This document shows positions 1-10,442 of a stretch of 64,000 bases of DNA, piece after piece. The stretch's first letter is position 1. Every line of letters begins with the position of its first letter. Under the pieces are notes generated by a model. It was given only the letters and a program-made list of their open reading frames with translations. It did not search any database and was not told the DNA's origin. Position numbers and translations under genes: made by a program. This stretch comes from Dipteronia dyeriana (taxonomy: Eukaryota; Streptophyta; Magnoliopsida; Sapindales; Sapindaceae). The DNA is taken from contig CM065297.1 in assembly GCA_032871835.1 (NCBI GenBank), positions 15,022,098-15,086,097 on the forward strand, written 5' to 3'.

Positions 1-64
1 TGGGTCACCTAGATGGTCTAGGGTTAAGAGACATGCCTCACATGCTTTAGTGCAAGTGGGAGAT
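1..64 (+). mobile_element. 3' end of copia element A1 internal region with polypurine tract
   Basis: This short stretch ends in a purine-rich tract (gtgggagat, to base 64) directly before an LTR that starts TGTTGG. That is the layout of a Ty1/copia plus-strand primer and 3' LTR. It closely matches, in reverse complement, the sequence just inside the LTR at 61750-61764. The rest of element A1 lies left of the window. Confidence 0.8.
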
Positions 65-1494
65 TGTTGGGGTTTATGCCCTAAAGATGTAATTTGTAAA
101 TGGATTTAAGAAATAAATAAAAGGAAAAGTTCAATTCATTCTTGTTGTGTTGTTTATTTTATAACTTGTGCATATATTTAACATCCAAGATTATCGGATG
201 TAATCTCGAACTCTGTATATGAGTGTCATATACGGATGGATACAGTAAGAGACGTGCAATCTAAAGAGTCCATAGATAGCAAATAAAGCTGGGTACTTTA
301 TTTATGGTTAATCTATAGTTACGGCCATTCCGTAATGTACGGTGATTCTATCCAGAATCATTCATATGGAGATATGAGAATGGAGGCACCTTATATGATA
401 TGATCGTATAAGACTAGCCCATGATCTATATGAATCTCTCACTAAGATCCGTTTATCGATGAGATTCATATATATCAACTAATGATGGCTATATGTGGGT
501 GATCTTAATCCTGAGTGTCTTATCAACTCATTCAGTTAAATCATGGTCTTTGATATACCATGTTCCTGATCAATATCCTCTGTATGTTGGGATTACAGTT
601 TGGCTTGTGCGTGGGAAGGTTTTTACACAATAGTTGAATCCACTCCTTCGTGTGAGAAGTAGATGGTAGTTCCCTTAAAGGTTGATTCGGGGCTTAGACA
701 ATATGAGCGCTTTCCTAATTCCGTAAGGAAATAGGATTTATTGTTCATTAGAGAATCAACGGTACTTAAAGGATATATGTAATTAGTGGGGTATAACGGA
801 CATTATGACCCAACTCTAATTATGAACTATTGTGGAGGATCACACCATATGTAATAGTTATATCGATAGACACCGAGTTGTATCGGTCTGTATAAAAGTG
901 TCTACAGTTGAGAGAGTGCAGCTTCGAATTTTTAGTGGAATAACACCAGAGTTAATAATCAAGGAATATTAATTAAAGATTTTAATTAATGATTCCGAGG
1001 ATTATTGGAGCTCAAAATACCGTGGGTCCATTAGGTCCCCTTGCTAGCATGATCGATTTAGGTAACAAGGGTAACGGTTAAATAACTGGATTGTCCAATT
1101 AATTGTGTTACAAAAGTGACACTTATATTTTCGGGAATTAATTGAATAATGAGATTATTTAATTAATGAATGTTAATAGTTAAATTAATTAAATAATTAG
1201 ATTATTTAATTATATTGATAATTATGAATTATGAGTTAACTATTAATTGTAGGGTGTTAGTTGATATATGGATTTAGGTGAAAATAAAATAATAGGATTA
1301 TTTTATTTTACTAAATCATTTATATATGTATTTGAATTTAAGTTTAAATATAAAATACTTATTATAACTTTAAATATATTAGATATATTTGAAAAGGATA
1401 ATTAAAAGATATATATTAATTATAACATAAGAGATTGCATTGGATGCAAATTGGTATGTGCACACACACACATATATATATATATAAGGGGGTT

Positions 1495-1722
1495 GATTTT
1501 TTTTTTGTTTTGTACTTGATACACGTGAAACAAACAAATAAAAAGTAGTTTTTTTTTTGTTTTTGTTTTTTGGTACCTGATAGGTGTGAAACAAAGAAAA
1601 AAAAAGGTTTTTTTTTTTGTTTTTGATTTTTGGTACCTGATAGACGTAAAACAAAAAAAACGGGGTGGGTTGATTTTGTTTTGTTATGGTGTGTATCTAA
1701 TATACACGAATCAAAGAAAAAA
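1495..1722. repeat. About 60-bp minisatellite inside family A LTR, about 4 units
   Basis: Four degenerate units each hold a T-rich run, a gtacctgata-like core (1512, 1573, 1633, 1692) and an A-rich run. Spacing of the cores is 59-61 bp. The LTR at 10443-12500 has a single unit near 12010. Confidence 0.85.
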
Positions 1723-1890
1723 AAAGTTATAAGTTTTGCATGAGATACAATTTATGTGTGCGTGAAATCAATACACCAAATTGAGAAGAAAGAGTTTCTT
1801 CAAGTATTTCTCTACATCTTCCATTCAAGTTCCTGAGACTGTGACGCGCACATATACAATTACCAGTTCCCAGAGATAGTGAGGAAGTCG

Positions 1891-2000
1891 AGTGGTTCAG
1901 ACAGGAGCACATCGTAAAGTGAAGGAGTCTCCAAACGTTGGTAAGAGTGGTTCAGACAGCAGCATATCGTAAAGTGAAGGAGCCTCCAAACGTTGGTAAG
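1891..2000. repeat. 55-bp direct tandem duplication near the end of family A LTR
   Basis: Two units start agtggttcag at 1891 and 1946 with only a few mismatches. The same pair lies at about 12217-12327, and in reverse complement at about 36430-36545, so the duplication is old and diagnostic for family A. Confidence 0.9.
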
Positions 2001-2288
2001 ATTTTCTTCTTCTCTTTTTATTGTTACAATTTCCTATGTTTACATATCGTATGTATTAGTTTCAAAAAATAATTACGATCCCAAGTTCACTGGTCCCATA
2101 TATAGATTATGATCTGTTTAAAAATTTTAAAAACCTAGTTCCACTGCGTAACCGGTGAACGGGGTACCAACAGAACCTTCTACGCCGGATTCCTTACTGG
2201 CATAGAAGGTCAAGAGAGAATGCTCTGATGGAACCTCCAAATGCATAGGATGGGGCTCTTTACCTCGGTTGCGGCAGTAAGCTCTCCA

Positions 2289-2669
2289 CTATTTCATCTG
2301 AGTCCGAAGAGATTTTAGGGATTGGTCCACGTGGTTCTTGATCGACAGCTCCCAGTTGGTTCGGGCTTTATTATTTGTCCAATTCTTGACTTTAAAAAAT
2401 TTACCAACTAAAACTAACCCTCGCTGAAATTCCCAAATGAAAGGGGCGTCATAAGCTGGGGACCTTTTGAATCGATCGACCCCCTGGACCTCAAGTTCTA
2501 GCCTGACCTCCTTTGGTAGGGACTCGACCGTCAAAGCTTGGCGTTCCAAGTCTTCAATATTCTGCTCATAGGACGGCTTGGACTGCTCTGCTTCCTGTTC
2601 GGCTTTGAGCATCGATTCCTGGGCAGCAGACATTAAGTTTTGAAACGACACATTAAAATAGCTTGGCAT
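2289..2669 (-). pseudogene. Unrecognised 126-codon ORF, possible element remnant
   Basis: An open frame of 126 codons from an ATG at 2669. I cannot assign it to a family. The first 50 residues are rich in Glu, Gln, Lys and Ala and look helical, possibly coiled-coil. The middle contains FKRSPAYDAPFIWEF, followed by a basic C-terminus. A loosely similar arrangement (charged helix, then an aromatic FK-SP-Y motif) occurs in extra ORFs of Tat-type gypsy elements, so a retrotransposon remnant is possible, but that is inference. No matching protein lies elsewhere in the window. It could also be an exon of a decayed host gene. The 116 bp between it and the A1 LTR hold nothing I recognise. Confidence 0.35.
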
Positions 2670-2916
2670 GTAACCTGGAATAAAAAATTACAGAATACGG
2701 ATTCCACTCAAAATCGAAACCATCTTCAAATCAAACTTAATGACTCTTGTCAAAAACAAGTGGGAAAGGGTTGCATACCTTCAAAAATAGTTGGGTTTCG
2801 GATATGGATCTTCTTTTCAAGATTGGTGTGACCCAAGTTAGTTGACAAAGATGAAATGTTGAGCCAAAATATAGAGACGAAGAGTTGAAATGCTGCGATG
2901 AAGACCCAAATCAGTT

Positions 2917-3057
2917 TAGAGAGAGAGATTTCCAAATCGATGTAGAGAGAGATGCCCAAATCGGTGTAGAGAGAGTTGAAGACCAAATCGGTGTAGAGAG
3001 AGAGATGAAGATGACCCAGTTTGGAGAGAGATTAATCGGTGTCCAGAAAGAGAGATG
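2917..3057. repeat. Degenerate short tandem repeat (agagagag / caaatcggtgta)
   Basis: About five irregular units of roughly 25 bp combine gtagagagag with a caaatcgg-like core. It looks like simple-sequence expansion. The small ORFs across it are repeat artefacts. Confidence 0.6.
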
Positions 3058-3246
3058 AAAATCTGATTTTCAAACAAAAATTGAGGTTGAAGACATTGAT
3101 AAGCCAAATTTTTGGGTGAGAAATTTTGGGTCAAGTAAAACAAAAGTGAGGGCATACTTGTCATTTCAAGGCTAAATATTCTAATTATAATAAAAAATAA
3201 ATTTTTGGTTAAAAACAATAACTCAATAAATTTTTGGGTTATTTCT

Positions 3247-3280
3247 TGTAATTTACTCTATATAATAAGTAAATTACAAA
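3247..3280. other. Perfect 12-bp inverted repeat (hairpin)
   Basis: Left arm ttgtaatttact and right arm agtaaattacaa are exact reverse complements separated by 10 AT-rich bases. It could be the tip of a MITE-like element, but I see no flanking duplication that proves this. Confidence 0.7.
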
Positions 3281-3339
3281 AAAAAAAGATCAATTTAAAT
3301 GAGACATGTGGGTGGGCCGGGTGGCACTGTACTGTTGCA

Positions 3340-4990
3340 CTATAGGTATTTTTTAAGTGGACACGCTTTTAATGGTCAGTGATTGCTATATATTAATAAT
3401 TTAATATATGTACTTCAGCACTGTAGGTATTTTTTTTTTAGTAAACACGTTTTTAATTGTCAGTTAATTTTAGTTATAAATTTAGGATCTATAATAATTT
3501 TATGATTCAGTTACCTACTGTATCTTTTTGTCAATTTTATGAATTAATCTAGGTAATATAATAGTTTTGTTACTCTATTTAAATAAAATAGTTTTATTAT
3601 CTCTTTTGGTATAACTTTTTAATTATTGGATTTATGTTATGTCATATGTAAATTTTATCAGATGTACACGTCATTAACAAGGTAGATAAGATTGCCAGGT
3701 AGATATCCGAATAGACATTCAAAAAAATTCCCGCAAAATATCACCAAAGAACATCAACCCGAGTGAGTATAAATGCAAGTATTGAGCAAGACATACTCGG
3801 AATCAGCTGACGTCATGTTCTACTCGGGATAAATATGAAGAAATCCGAATAAAGAAGTCCAGTACATAACTCGCGTACGAACCAAGAGTCATATTAAAAT
3901 ACGTAAAGATATCCACGTCGAAGAAGAATTCCAAGATGAATAGAATACCAAACAGGAAAAAGGTTCCAAATCAGGCAACGACTTTATTTTTTCAAAAAGA
4001 CTTGCTATATATTAATAATTTAATATATGTACGTCAGCACTGTAGGTATTTTTTTTTTAGTAAACACGTTTTTAATTGTCAGTTAATTTTAGTTATAAAT
4101 TTAGGATCTATAATAATTTTATGATTCAGTTACCTACCGTATCTTTTTGTCAATTTTATGAATTAATCTAGGTAATATAATAGTTTTGTTACTCTATTTA
4201 AATAAAATAGTTTTATTATCTCTTTTGGTATAACTTTTTAATTATTGGATTTATGTTATGTCATATGTAAATTTTATCAGATGTACACGTCATTAACAAG
4301 GTAGATAAGATTGCCAGGTAGATATCCGAATAGACATTCAAAAAAATTCCCGCAAAATATCACCAAAGAACATCAACCCGAGTGAGTATAAATGCAAGTA
4401 TTGAGCAAGACATACTCGGAATCAGCTGACGTCATGTTCTACTCGGGATAAATATGAAGAAATCCGAATAAAGAAGTCCAGTACATAACTCGCGTACGAA
4501 CCAAGAGTCATATTAAAATACGTAAAGATATCCACGTCGAAGAAGAATTCCAAGATGAATAGAATACCAAACAGGAAAAAGGTTCCAAATCAGGCAACGA
4601 CTTTATTTTTTCAAAAAGACTACGCATTTGTAAGGAAATAAGTCCTAAATGTACTATATCACTAGAGTCCCATTCGATCTCTATACAAATCTCTGAAATA
4701 GGAAAGAAGATAAAGACTACTCCAACAAGTAAACAATCATAATTATATACAAAAATCTTTCATTACTTGTACACAAAGGATTAGAGTTCTATGTATATAT
4801 AATAGACCTATAATCTCGTCATAAAAAGAGATAGAAGAGTACACAGAGAAAAAAGAGATATCGAGAATTGTAAATCTTTATTTCAATGGTGGATTTTTGC
4901 TCGGTTGTTTGTTCAACCACCCGTGGACATTTCTCCGATCACCGGAGTTTTACCACGTAAAACTTGTGTATGACTAGTTTCAAATTGCAT
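3340..4990 (+). mobile_element. Possible gypsy-type LTR remnant containing the duplication
   Basis: Downstream of the duplicated block come a TATA-like tatatataat (about 4793), an A-rich leader, and a segment with accacccgtgg and ttttaccacgtaaaac (about 4916-4960). The accacgtaaa motif near the end of a TATA-bearing AT-rich block is common at the R/U5 end of plant Ty3/gypsy LTRs. I cannot define the termini or a target-site duplication, so the limits are approximate. It could instead be 5' flank of the MULE that follows. Confidence 0.3.
3383..4620. repeat. 619-bp tandem duplication, two near-identical copies
   Basis: Copy 1 is 3383-4001 and copy 2 is 4002-4620, offset exactly 619 bp. I see only two base differences: tacttcagc versus tacgtcagc near 3413/4032, and ctactgt versus ctaccgt near 3517/4136. 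A more diverged third partial copy of the start lies just upstream at about 3345-3380. The unit contains TGACGTCA and ACTCGG motifs and no ORF of note. Confidence 0.95.
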
Positions 4991-5033
4991 TCTCCTTTTC
5001 TTTCTCTTTGAAGTCACGACTAAAAATCCAATC

Positions 5034-7300
5034 TTGTTGACTGTCTCACACATCGAGAAATCGACGTCAACATGTTATATTCAAGATTATTTCAAAGATG
5101 ATAAAGAATTGAAAGTGGGAATGCAAGTGCACTCGGATGATGAAGCTTATAACTTTTGCAATTCATATGTTTTGAGAAAGGATTTAGCATTCGTAAAGGG
5201 TATATATAAATCAAACAATATTTGACAACGTGATTTCTTATACTAAAAACCGGGATCTCTAACGGATCAAGAGGTATGTAAAAATAAAAAGATAATAAGA
5301 CTAGATAAAAGTACATGTTGAAAAGCTATAATACGGTTCACTGTGTTCCATGGAATATGGAGTATTTCTCATATCAACTTTGATCAATACCCCATGAAAT
5401 GGCTAAACCCAAAGAGAGATAATTTTTATGACCCGGTCGAAAAGTTTCTACGACACAAAGCTTACTGAATCATTTCAAACGTAAACAATGTGAGGATCCT
5501 AATTTTTTTTATTCAATTCAAGTGGATCAATATAACCGAACCAAATGACAAACATTTTTTGAAGAGATAGTACATCAAAGTTGAATTATGAATTTTTTGG
5601 TGACGTTGTGTGTTTTGACACTACATTTCGAACAAATAAATATAATTTAATTTGTGCTCCTATATTGGGAGTTAATTATCATTGGAAAAATGTGTTGTTT
5701 GGTTGTCCGTTTCTACTAGATGAGACCACTTAATCATTTGTTTGGTTGTTTGAGTTATTTTTGTAGTCGATGGGAAATAAACAACCAAACACTATATTTA
5801 CAGATGAAGACAAAGCAATGGAAAAATTAATTAAGATAGATTTAAAAGAGACACATCATCGATTGTGCACTTGGCACATTGCCAAGAATGCTACTTAACA
5901 TCTTGCTAGTCTTTACTGTAAGCCTGACTTCAAGAAAAAATTCAATTAGTGTTTTCATGGTGTGAGAATGAAAAAGAATTTCAAGATTCATGGGATGATA
6001 TGATCAAACAATTCAATCTTCAAGGTCATTCATTGCTTGAAAAGTTGTACTCCTCTCGAGAAAAATGGTGTTCGGCTTTTAGTTTGGATACTTTTTTTTG
6101 CATCTATTGTATCCACCCAACATAGAGAGAGTACAAATAATTATTTCCATCAAATTTCCATAAAAACAATAGGTCTTATTAAATTTGTGCATCATTATGA
6201 AAAGAAAACAAAAGAGATGAGATTAGTGGAGTTGGAAAAAGATTATCATTGTAAAAATGGCACACCTCATATTAAGGTACGTAGTGGAATCTTAATCCAT
6301 GGAGCTCACGTGTGCACAAATAAAATGTTTAGGTTTTCTACAAAAAGAGTTAACGGCTGGTATAGGAGTGAGAATGATAGAAGTTTTTAGTGATAGTGAG
6401 TTGTTTATTTATGAAGTCGTGGGGAAAGGTAGACAAATGGTGTATGAAGTAATGTTTCATTCACTTACTTTTGATGTTTCATGTAGTTGTAAATTATTTG
6501 AGTCAATGTGGATGTTGTGTCTTCATGCATTAAAGGTGTTTGATTAAAAAATATGACTAGTATACCGGATCATTACCTACTAAAGAGGTGGACCAAAAGG
6601 CAAAAAAAAAATATTTATGATTTGTGACAAATATGCTCAATCAAGCGAAAATGGAAAGTCTCTTCAATATTTACATCTTAGAGAGTTGATGCATGAAATG
6701 AGTAATGTGTACAACATAGCTTTATTAAGTGATCATGGAACTAAGATTATTAAAGGTAAATTAGCAGAGGCATTGAGGTTACTTGCGCAAGATATGGAAA
6801 CTATTAATTTACTAAATATTCTTAAGACGGTAAATGTGTAGCCCGGTGATGATATACTTAATACTGCACCGATATTGAATCCACGAATTTTTAAGACCAA
6901 AGGACAAACAAATGCTAGGTTAAAGAGTAACGTGAAAAAACGTGAGAAAAGCAACAAAAAGGTATGAATATGTATAATATACTTTGTGTAAGAATTTGTT
7001 TTTTTAAATATTATTCTTTATCAATAAATAATTCTTATCAATATATACATTATGTATACAGGGGGAACACAAAGAAAAATTTACTTTTGGTCCATCTTAT
7101 CAATATGCTTCATCTTAACTAGGAACATTGACTCCGTGTTCTCATTCTAGTCCACCAAGTTTAAGTGTGCCTTTTGGAAGTTCTGACTTTTACTTTGCTA
7201 AACTTCTTCATGGAAATCACTTAAAAAATGCTATGAATTCTTCATTTGGGCAATGGACTCACACATTTGGACAATTGATCGGACGATTTATATACATATT
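5034..7300 (+). pseudogene. FAR1-related MULE transposase, decayed
   Basis: Translation in shifting frames recovers the FAR1/MULE order. A FAR1-type N-terminal segment (ELKVGMQVHSDDEAYNFCN) is at about 5107-5165. The transposase core has its first Asp in FDTTFRTNKYN (about 5615), its second in FTDEDKAM (about 5800) and a Glu in EFQDSW (about 5975). A SWIM zinc finger with C-x-C and C-x-H ligands (SCSCKL ... CLHALKVF) is at about 6480-6542, and a helical tail follows. In live elements this protein cuts Mutator-like transposon ends; domesticated relatives are FHY3/FAR1 transcription factors. Stops and frameshifts are frequent, so it is dead. I found no terminal inverted repeats, and cannot tell a MULE copy from a decayed FAR1-like host gene. 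Confidence 0.8.
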
Positions 7301-7303
7301 TTA

Positions 7304-9653
7304 GGTCTCTTTTCTTAGCTTTTGTGCTCGCTTTTGAGCATGTTTGTATATATAATATGTTTTTTCATCTTGTGTAGGTTATATTCCATATATAAGGTGT
7401 TAGAGCTTAAATAAAGAGTTTCAGAGGTTAATTGGGCTAAAATTGTAAAGGTTTGTGCAGAATATCCATCTTGTGGAAGCCATGTCTCCTTCCTCTAATA
7501 GAAACATGTTGAGATCCATATATATTAAGAAAGCCCGAGGTGTCAAGTTTCCAACTCTTTTAACGGATTGAAATTCTAGGATTTCTAAAGGGAGTCATGC
7601 CTATTTTCCTAACGGTATGCAATGTTGAAAATATTCTCCGGAGGGCAATGCAACTTGAAAGCGACGTGGGAGGTTAAGTTGCTTCCAACTCATATTTTGC
7701 TCTATCAAATCTCAAATTTAGTTTAGAAAACATAGAAACTTTGGCCAAGTTTCTTTTCTAATCGCTTTTTGAATAGAATTCAAAAAATTACCCATTTACC
7801 CTTACCCTAATTCACTCTTCTATATAAACCTCTCTTATTTTTAGACCTCCCACACCCTACACACCTCTTACTATCAAATCACACCACCTTCAAACCCGTC
7901 TTCAACATCCTTCATCTTCTTCACCAAATATGAGAGAGATTCAAGCTCCCATAGAGGTTCTTCCTCAATTAGAGCTCACCATACATTTCCACCACCATAT
8001 CATACACTTCTTCCACCCACCTTAGAGTAGATTGTTAGGAGAAATGAGTGGTCTCTTTACCAATTTCGAGCCAAGCAACAACAAAGGAAATAAAGAGGCT
8101 TTTGAGGAGATTTCTTCAAGAGTTTTCTCTACAGCTCATTGTATTTCTTGTTTTTCTTGATGTGCATCACCAATTAGGAATTTTATAAACCTACACGTGT
8201 GCTATATATGTATGATTTTTTTTAAATTTGTTTGGGTTTTGTTGTATTTTTAATTTATCCATGATTTAATCTCTTATTATGATATGTATGTTTGTGGCGA
8301 GTTGGAAATTAATGTGCATCCATGAATGAGATTAGGATCGGAGTAGAATAACTTAATTTAAGAGTAGTGTAGTGTAATTTAGTGTCCCATGATTGTTTGT
8401 ATGTTGATGGATGACTCAAAATGCTATGTTTAAAATGATTTGAGTGATTGAGTATAGCTCTAAAGAGTGGGAAAAGTTTGGTTAATGTATTTACATGCTA
8501 GATTAGGCTTTGGTTTCATATTCTTTTGCTTAATGGGTCTTTATCTTAAGGCACAATTGCTCATATCGGGGCTTAGGTTGGGTGATGAATTGATTTTTGT
8601 GAATTCCTTAACAAGAGAATGAACTGATAACTTGAATTGAATGTTCTTAATATTTAACAATGAACCTATTGTACAGAGTTGTTTGGTGAACTTGTTAGCT
8701 ATCCATCTTAGGGAGATTTGAGAAATAGAGAGAGAACTTTCTCTTTTAATGAGAGAGTTGAGCATTCAAGAAGATCGGAGAGTCGCCATGATCGTTTAGT
8801 TGTAAAGAGACCCGATTGACAACTGTAAAAACCTGATGTTCAAATCCTAGTATCGGAAGGGTTCTCCTTTCTATTTGTTTTGTGTTTCTTTCTTTGTATT
8901 TTTTGTCTCTTCTTCGATGTGTACTTTCATTCATTAGGGATTTGATGAAACCTATCATTGATGCCTCTTTCATTGAATATGTTTGTTGATGACTGAGTGG
9001 TTATTTAAGTTCTTAATGCATCTAAGTGGTTGGTCACCACTTGAATTAACTTTGGTTGTGTGTGATAAACCGAGGGGTGAAGCACACAACGTGTACAAAT
9101 AAATCTTCACTACATGTAGAGTAAGGTAGAGATACGCGAGACTTTGCACGTATAGTCACTAAATGTGTCTCATAGTTCTTAATGAACTTGTGTGCAACTC
9201 TGGTAATCATTCATTGATAGGTTGCCGGTGCATGTAGGTATAGCCTTTGTTGCTCGATAAAGAATATTAGCGAGAATTAAGTGAGCATGAATTCAATATT
9301 GATAGACATGTTTGTATGGAATTGTGTGATTGTTATGGTGGAGTTACTTCTTAGTGTAACCATATACATCATGCATCTCTCTAATCCATTATATCAGTTT
9401 AAATACTATTGTATATAATTTATATTTTCATAGTAATATGTACATATAATGCACAAACACACACACACACACACACACACCACAATTCAATTAAACTAGG
9501 AATAGTTGACAGATTACATCTCCTTATAGGAACAAATTTAACTTATCATTGTACTACTCTAACAGCCTCGTACTATTGTGAGAGCTCATTCTGGAGTGGT
9601 CAATAATGGCCTCACTTAAGTTAGTTTTGTGTTTCCTTCTTGTCAGTCGTTAT
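7304..9653. other. Unassigned AT-rich interval, no recognisable gene
   Basis: No ORF with family resemblance. There is a promoter-like stretch at about 7818-7870 (tctatataaacc followed by a C/T-rich leader), and a possible short ORF from the ATG at 7930. It may be noncoding sequence of a large non-autonomous retroelement, but I found no LTR pair. Confidence 0.5.
9457..9483. repeat. (AC)n microsatellite
   Basis: About 13 consecutive AC dinucleotides. Confidence 0.95.
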
Positions 9654-10040
9654 TGTTAATCGAAAATTTACTCGGGGTGAGGAATTTCGGTTAACACCCT
9701 CGAGACCACTACCACGGAGGTAGCTGCCTGGGTTGGTACCTGTTTTGTGTATTTGATAGTGAGTATAATGGTGAATGATAGCTCAAAATATTAAGACACG
9801 AAAGGGAAAATGATACTATGTTACTATTGAATCATATGGTGTATACAGAAATCATTCAGATGCTCTCAATCTATCTTGGGTACAATGCGTGTGATAGCTT
9901 CATGCCTGTCGAGAAGTAGATAACAACTATAGCCGTGTTCTACGAATAGAATTTAGGCCAAAGTCAGATCTCTTACTGTTTGTCCCCTATTCGATCATCC
10001 TCTCACTCTCGTGCATGCTTGAGCATATTTATGGATAGTC
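9654..10040 (-). mobile_element. Family G gypsy LTR fragment
   Basis: Starting TGTTAA, this shows the same ordered motifs as the G2 LTRs at 37016 and 59311: caccctcgagaccactaccac, ggaggt, gtgtatacaga/aatc, gcctgtcgag, gccgtgttct and a-ttta-gcc. It is clearly diverged from both. Similarity fades after about 10040, and no primer-binding-site sequence lies to its left, so it looks like a truncated solo LTR. Confidence 0.7.
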
Positions 10041-10442
10041 TAACTAGGTTTAACTAGTATCAAGATAAGAGCATGGATCTACCTCGCCCTTCGAAACAGT
10101 GAATACCATATTCGGTGACCTCTATGACGTATCTCACCAGGGTAATATACAGAATCGCCTTCACTATCCAAATTGCAATGAAACACTACATACGTGTAGG
10201 GCAAGTGATTGAATTCAAAGAGGAAACAAACTTATCTCTCTTAGATATTCTCAATTTCGTCATTAAGCCAAAATCAATGACATTCAAACAAAAAATCCTG
10301 GCCAATAAGGATTGAGCTGATTGAGATTTTTTTTTTTGAAAAGATATATGAGCATGATTTGACCTTTCCATGTCTCTTTTTAAGCTTGAAATGACCATGT
10401 TAATGCCTGTTAGTGATGAAGAAGCTTATGCGGGCTTCTTCA
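10041..10442. other. Unassigned segment between G LTR fragment and element A2
   Basis: It contains a 66-codon plus-strand frame (10115-10315) that resembles nothing I know. It may be part of the same broken gypsy element. The five bases before A2 are cttca. The matching duplication cannot be checked because the A2 3' end is missing. Confidence 0.4.

Larger units (their letters stand above)
65..2172 (+). mobile_element. Family A copia LTR (3' LTR of element A1)
   Basis: The LTR starts TGTTGG and ends CCAACA. It aligns along its length with the LTR at 10443-12500 and, in reverse complement, with the split LTR at 36243-37015 plus 60472-61749. At 2108 bp it is about 50 bp longer than the 10443 copy because of extra tandem units at 1495-1722. 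The polypurine tract is on its left and no primer-binding site follows it, so it is a 3' LTR. Small ORFs on its minus strand are chance frames in low-complexity sequence. Confidence 0.93.

Noticed and set aside
1379..1912. Minus-strand ORFs in the A1 LTR
   Set aside because: They lie wholly in LTR low-complexity sequence and are not kept in the other family A LTRs.
8790..8870. tRNA-like stretch with a B-box-like gttcaaatcc
   Set aside because: The T-stem pairs poorly and no acceptor or anticodon arm can be drawn; the A-box match is weak, so neither tRNA nor SINE is supported.
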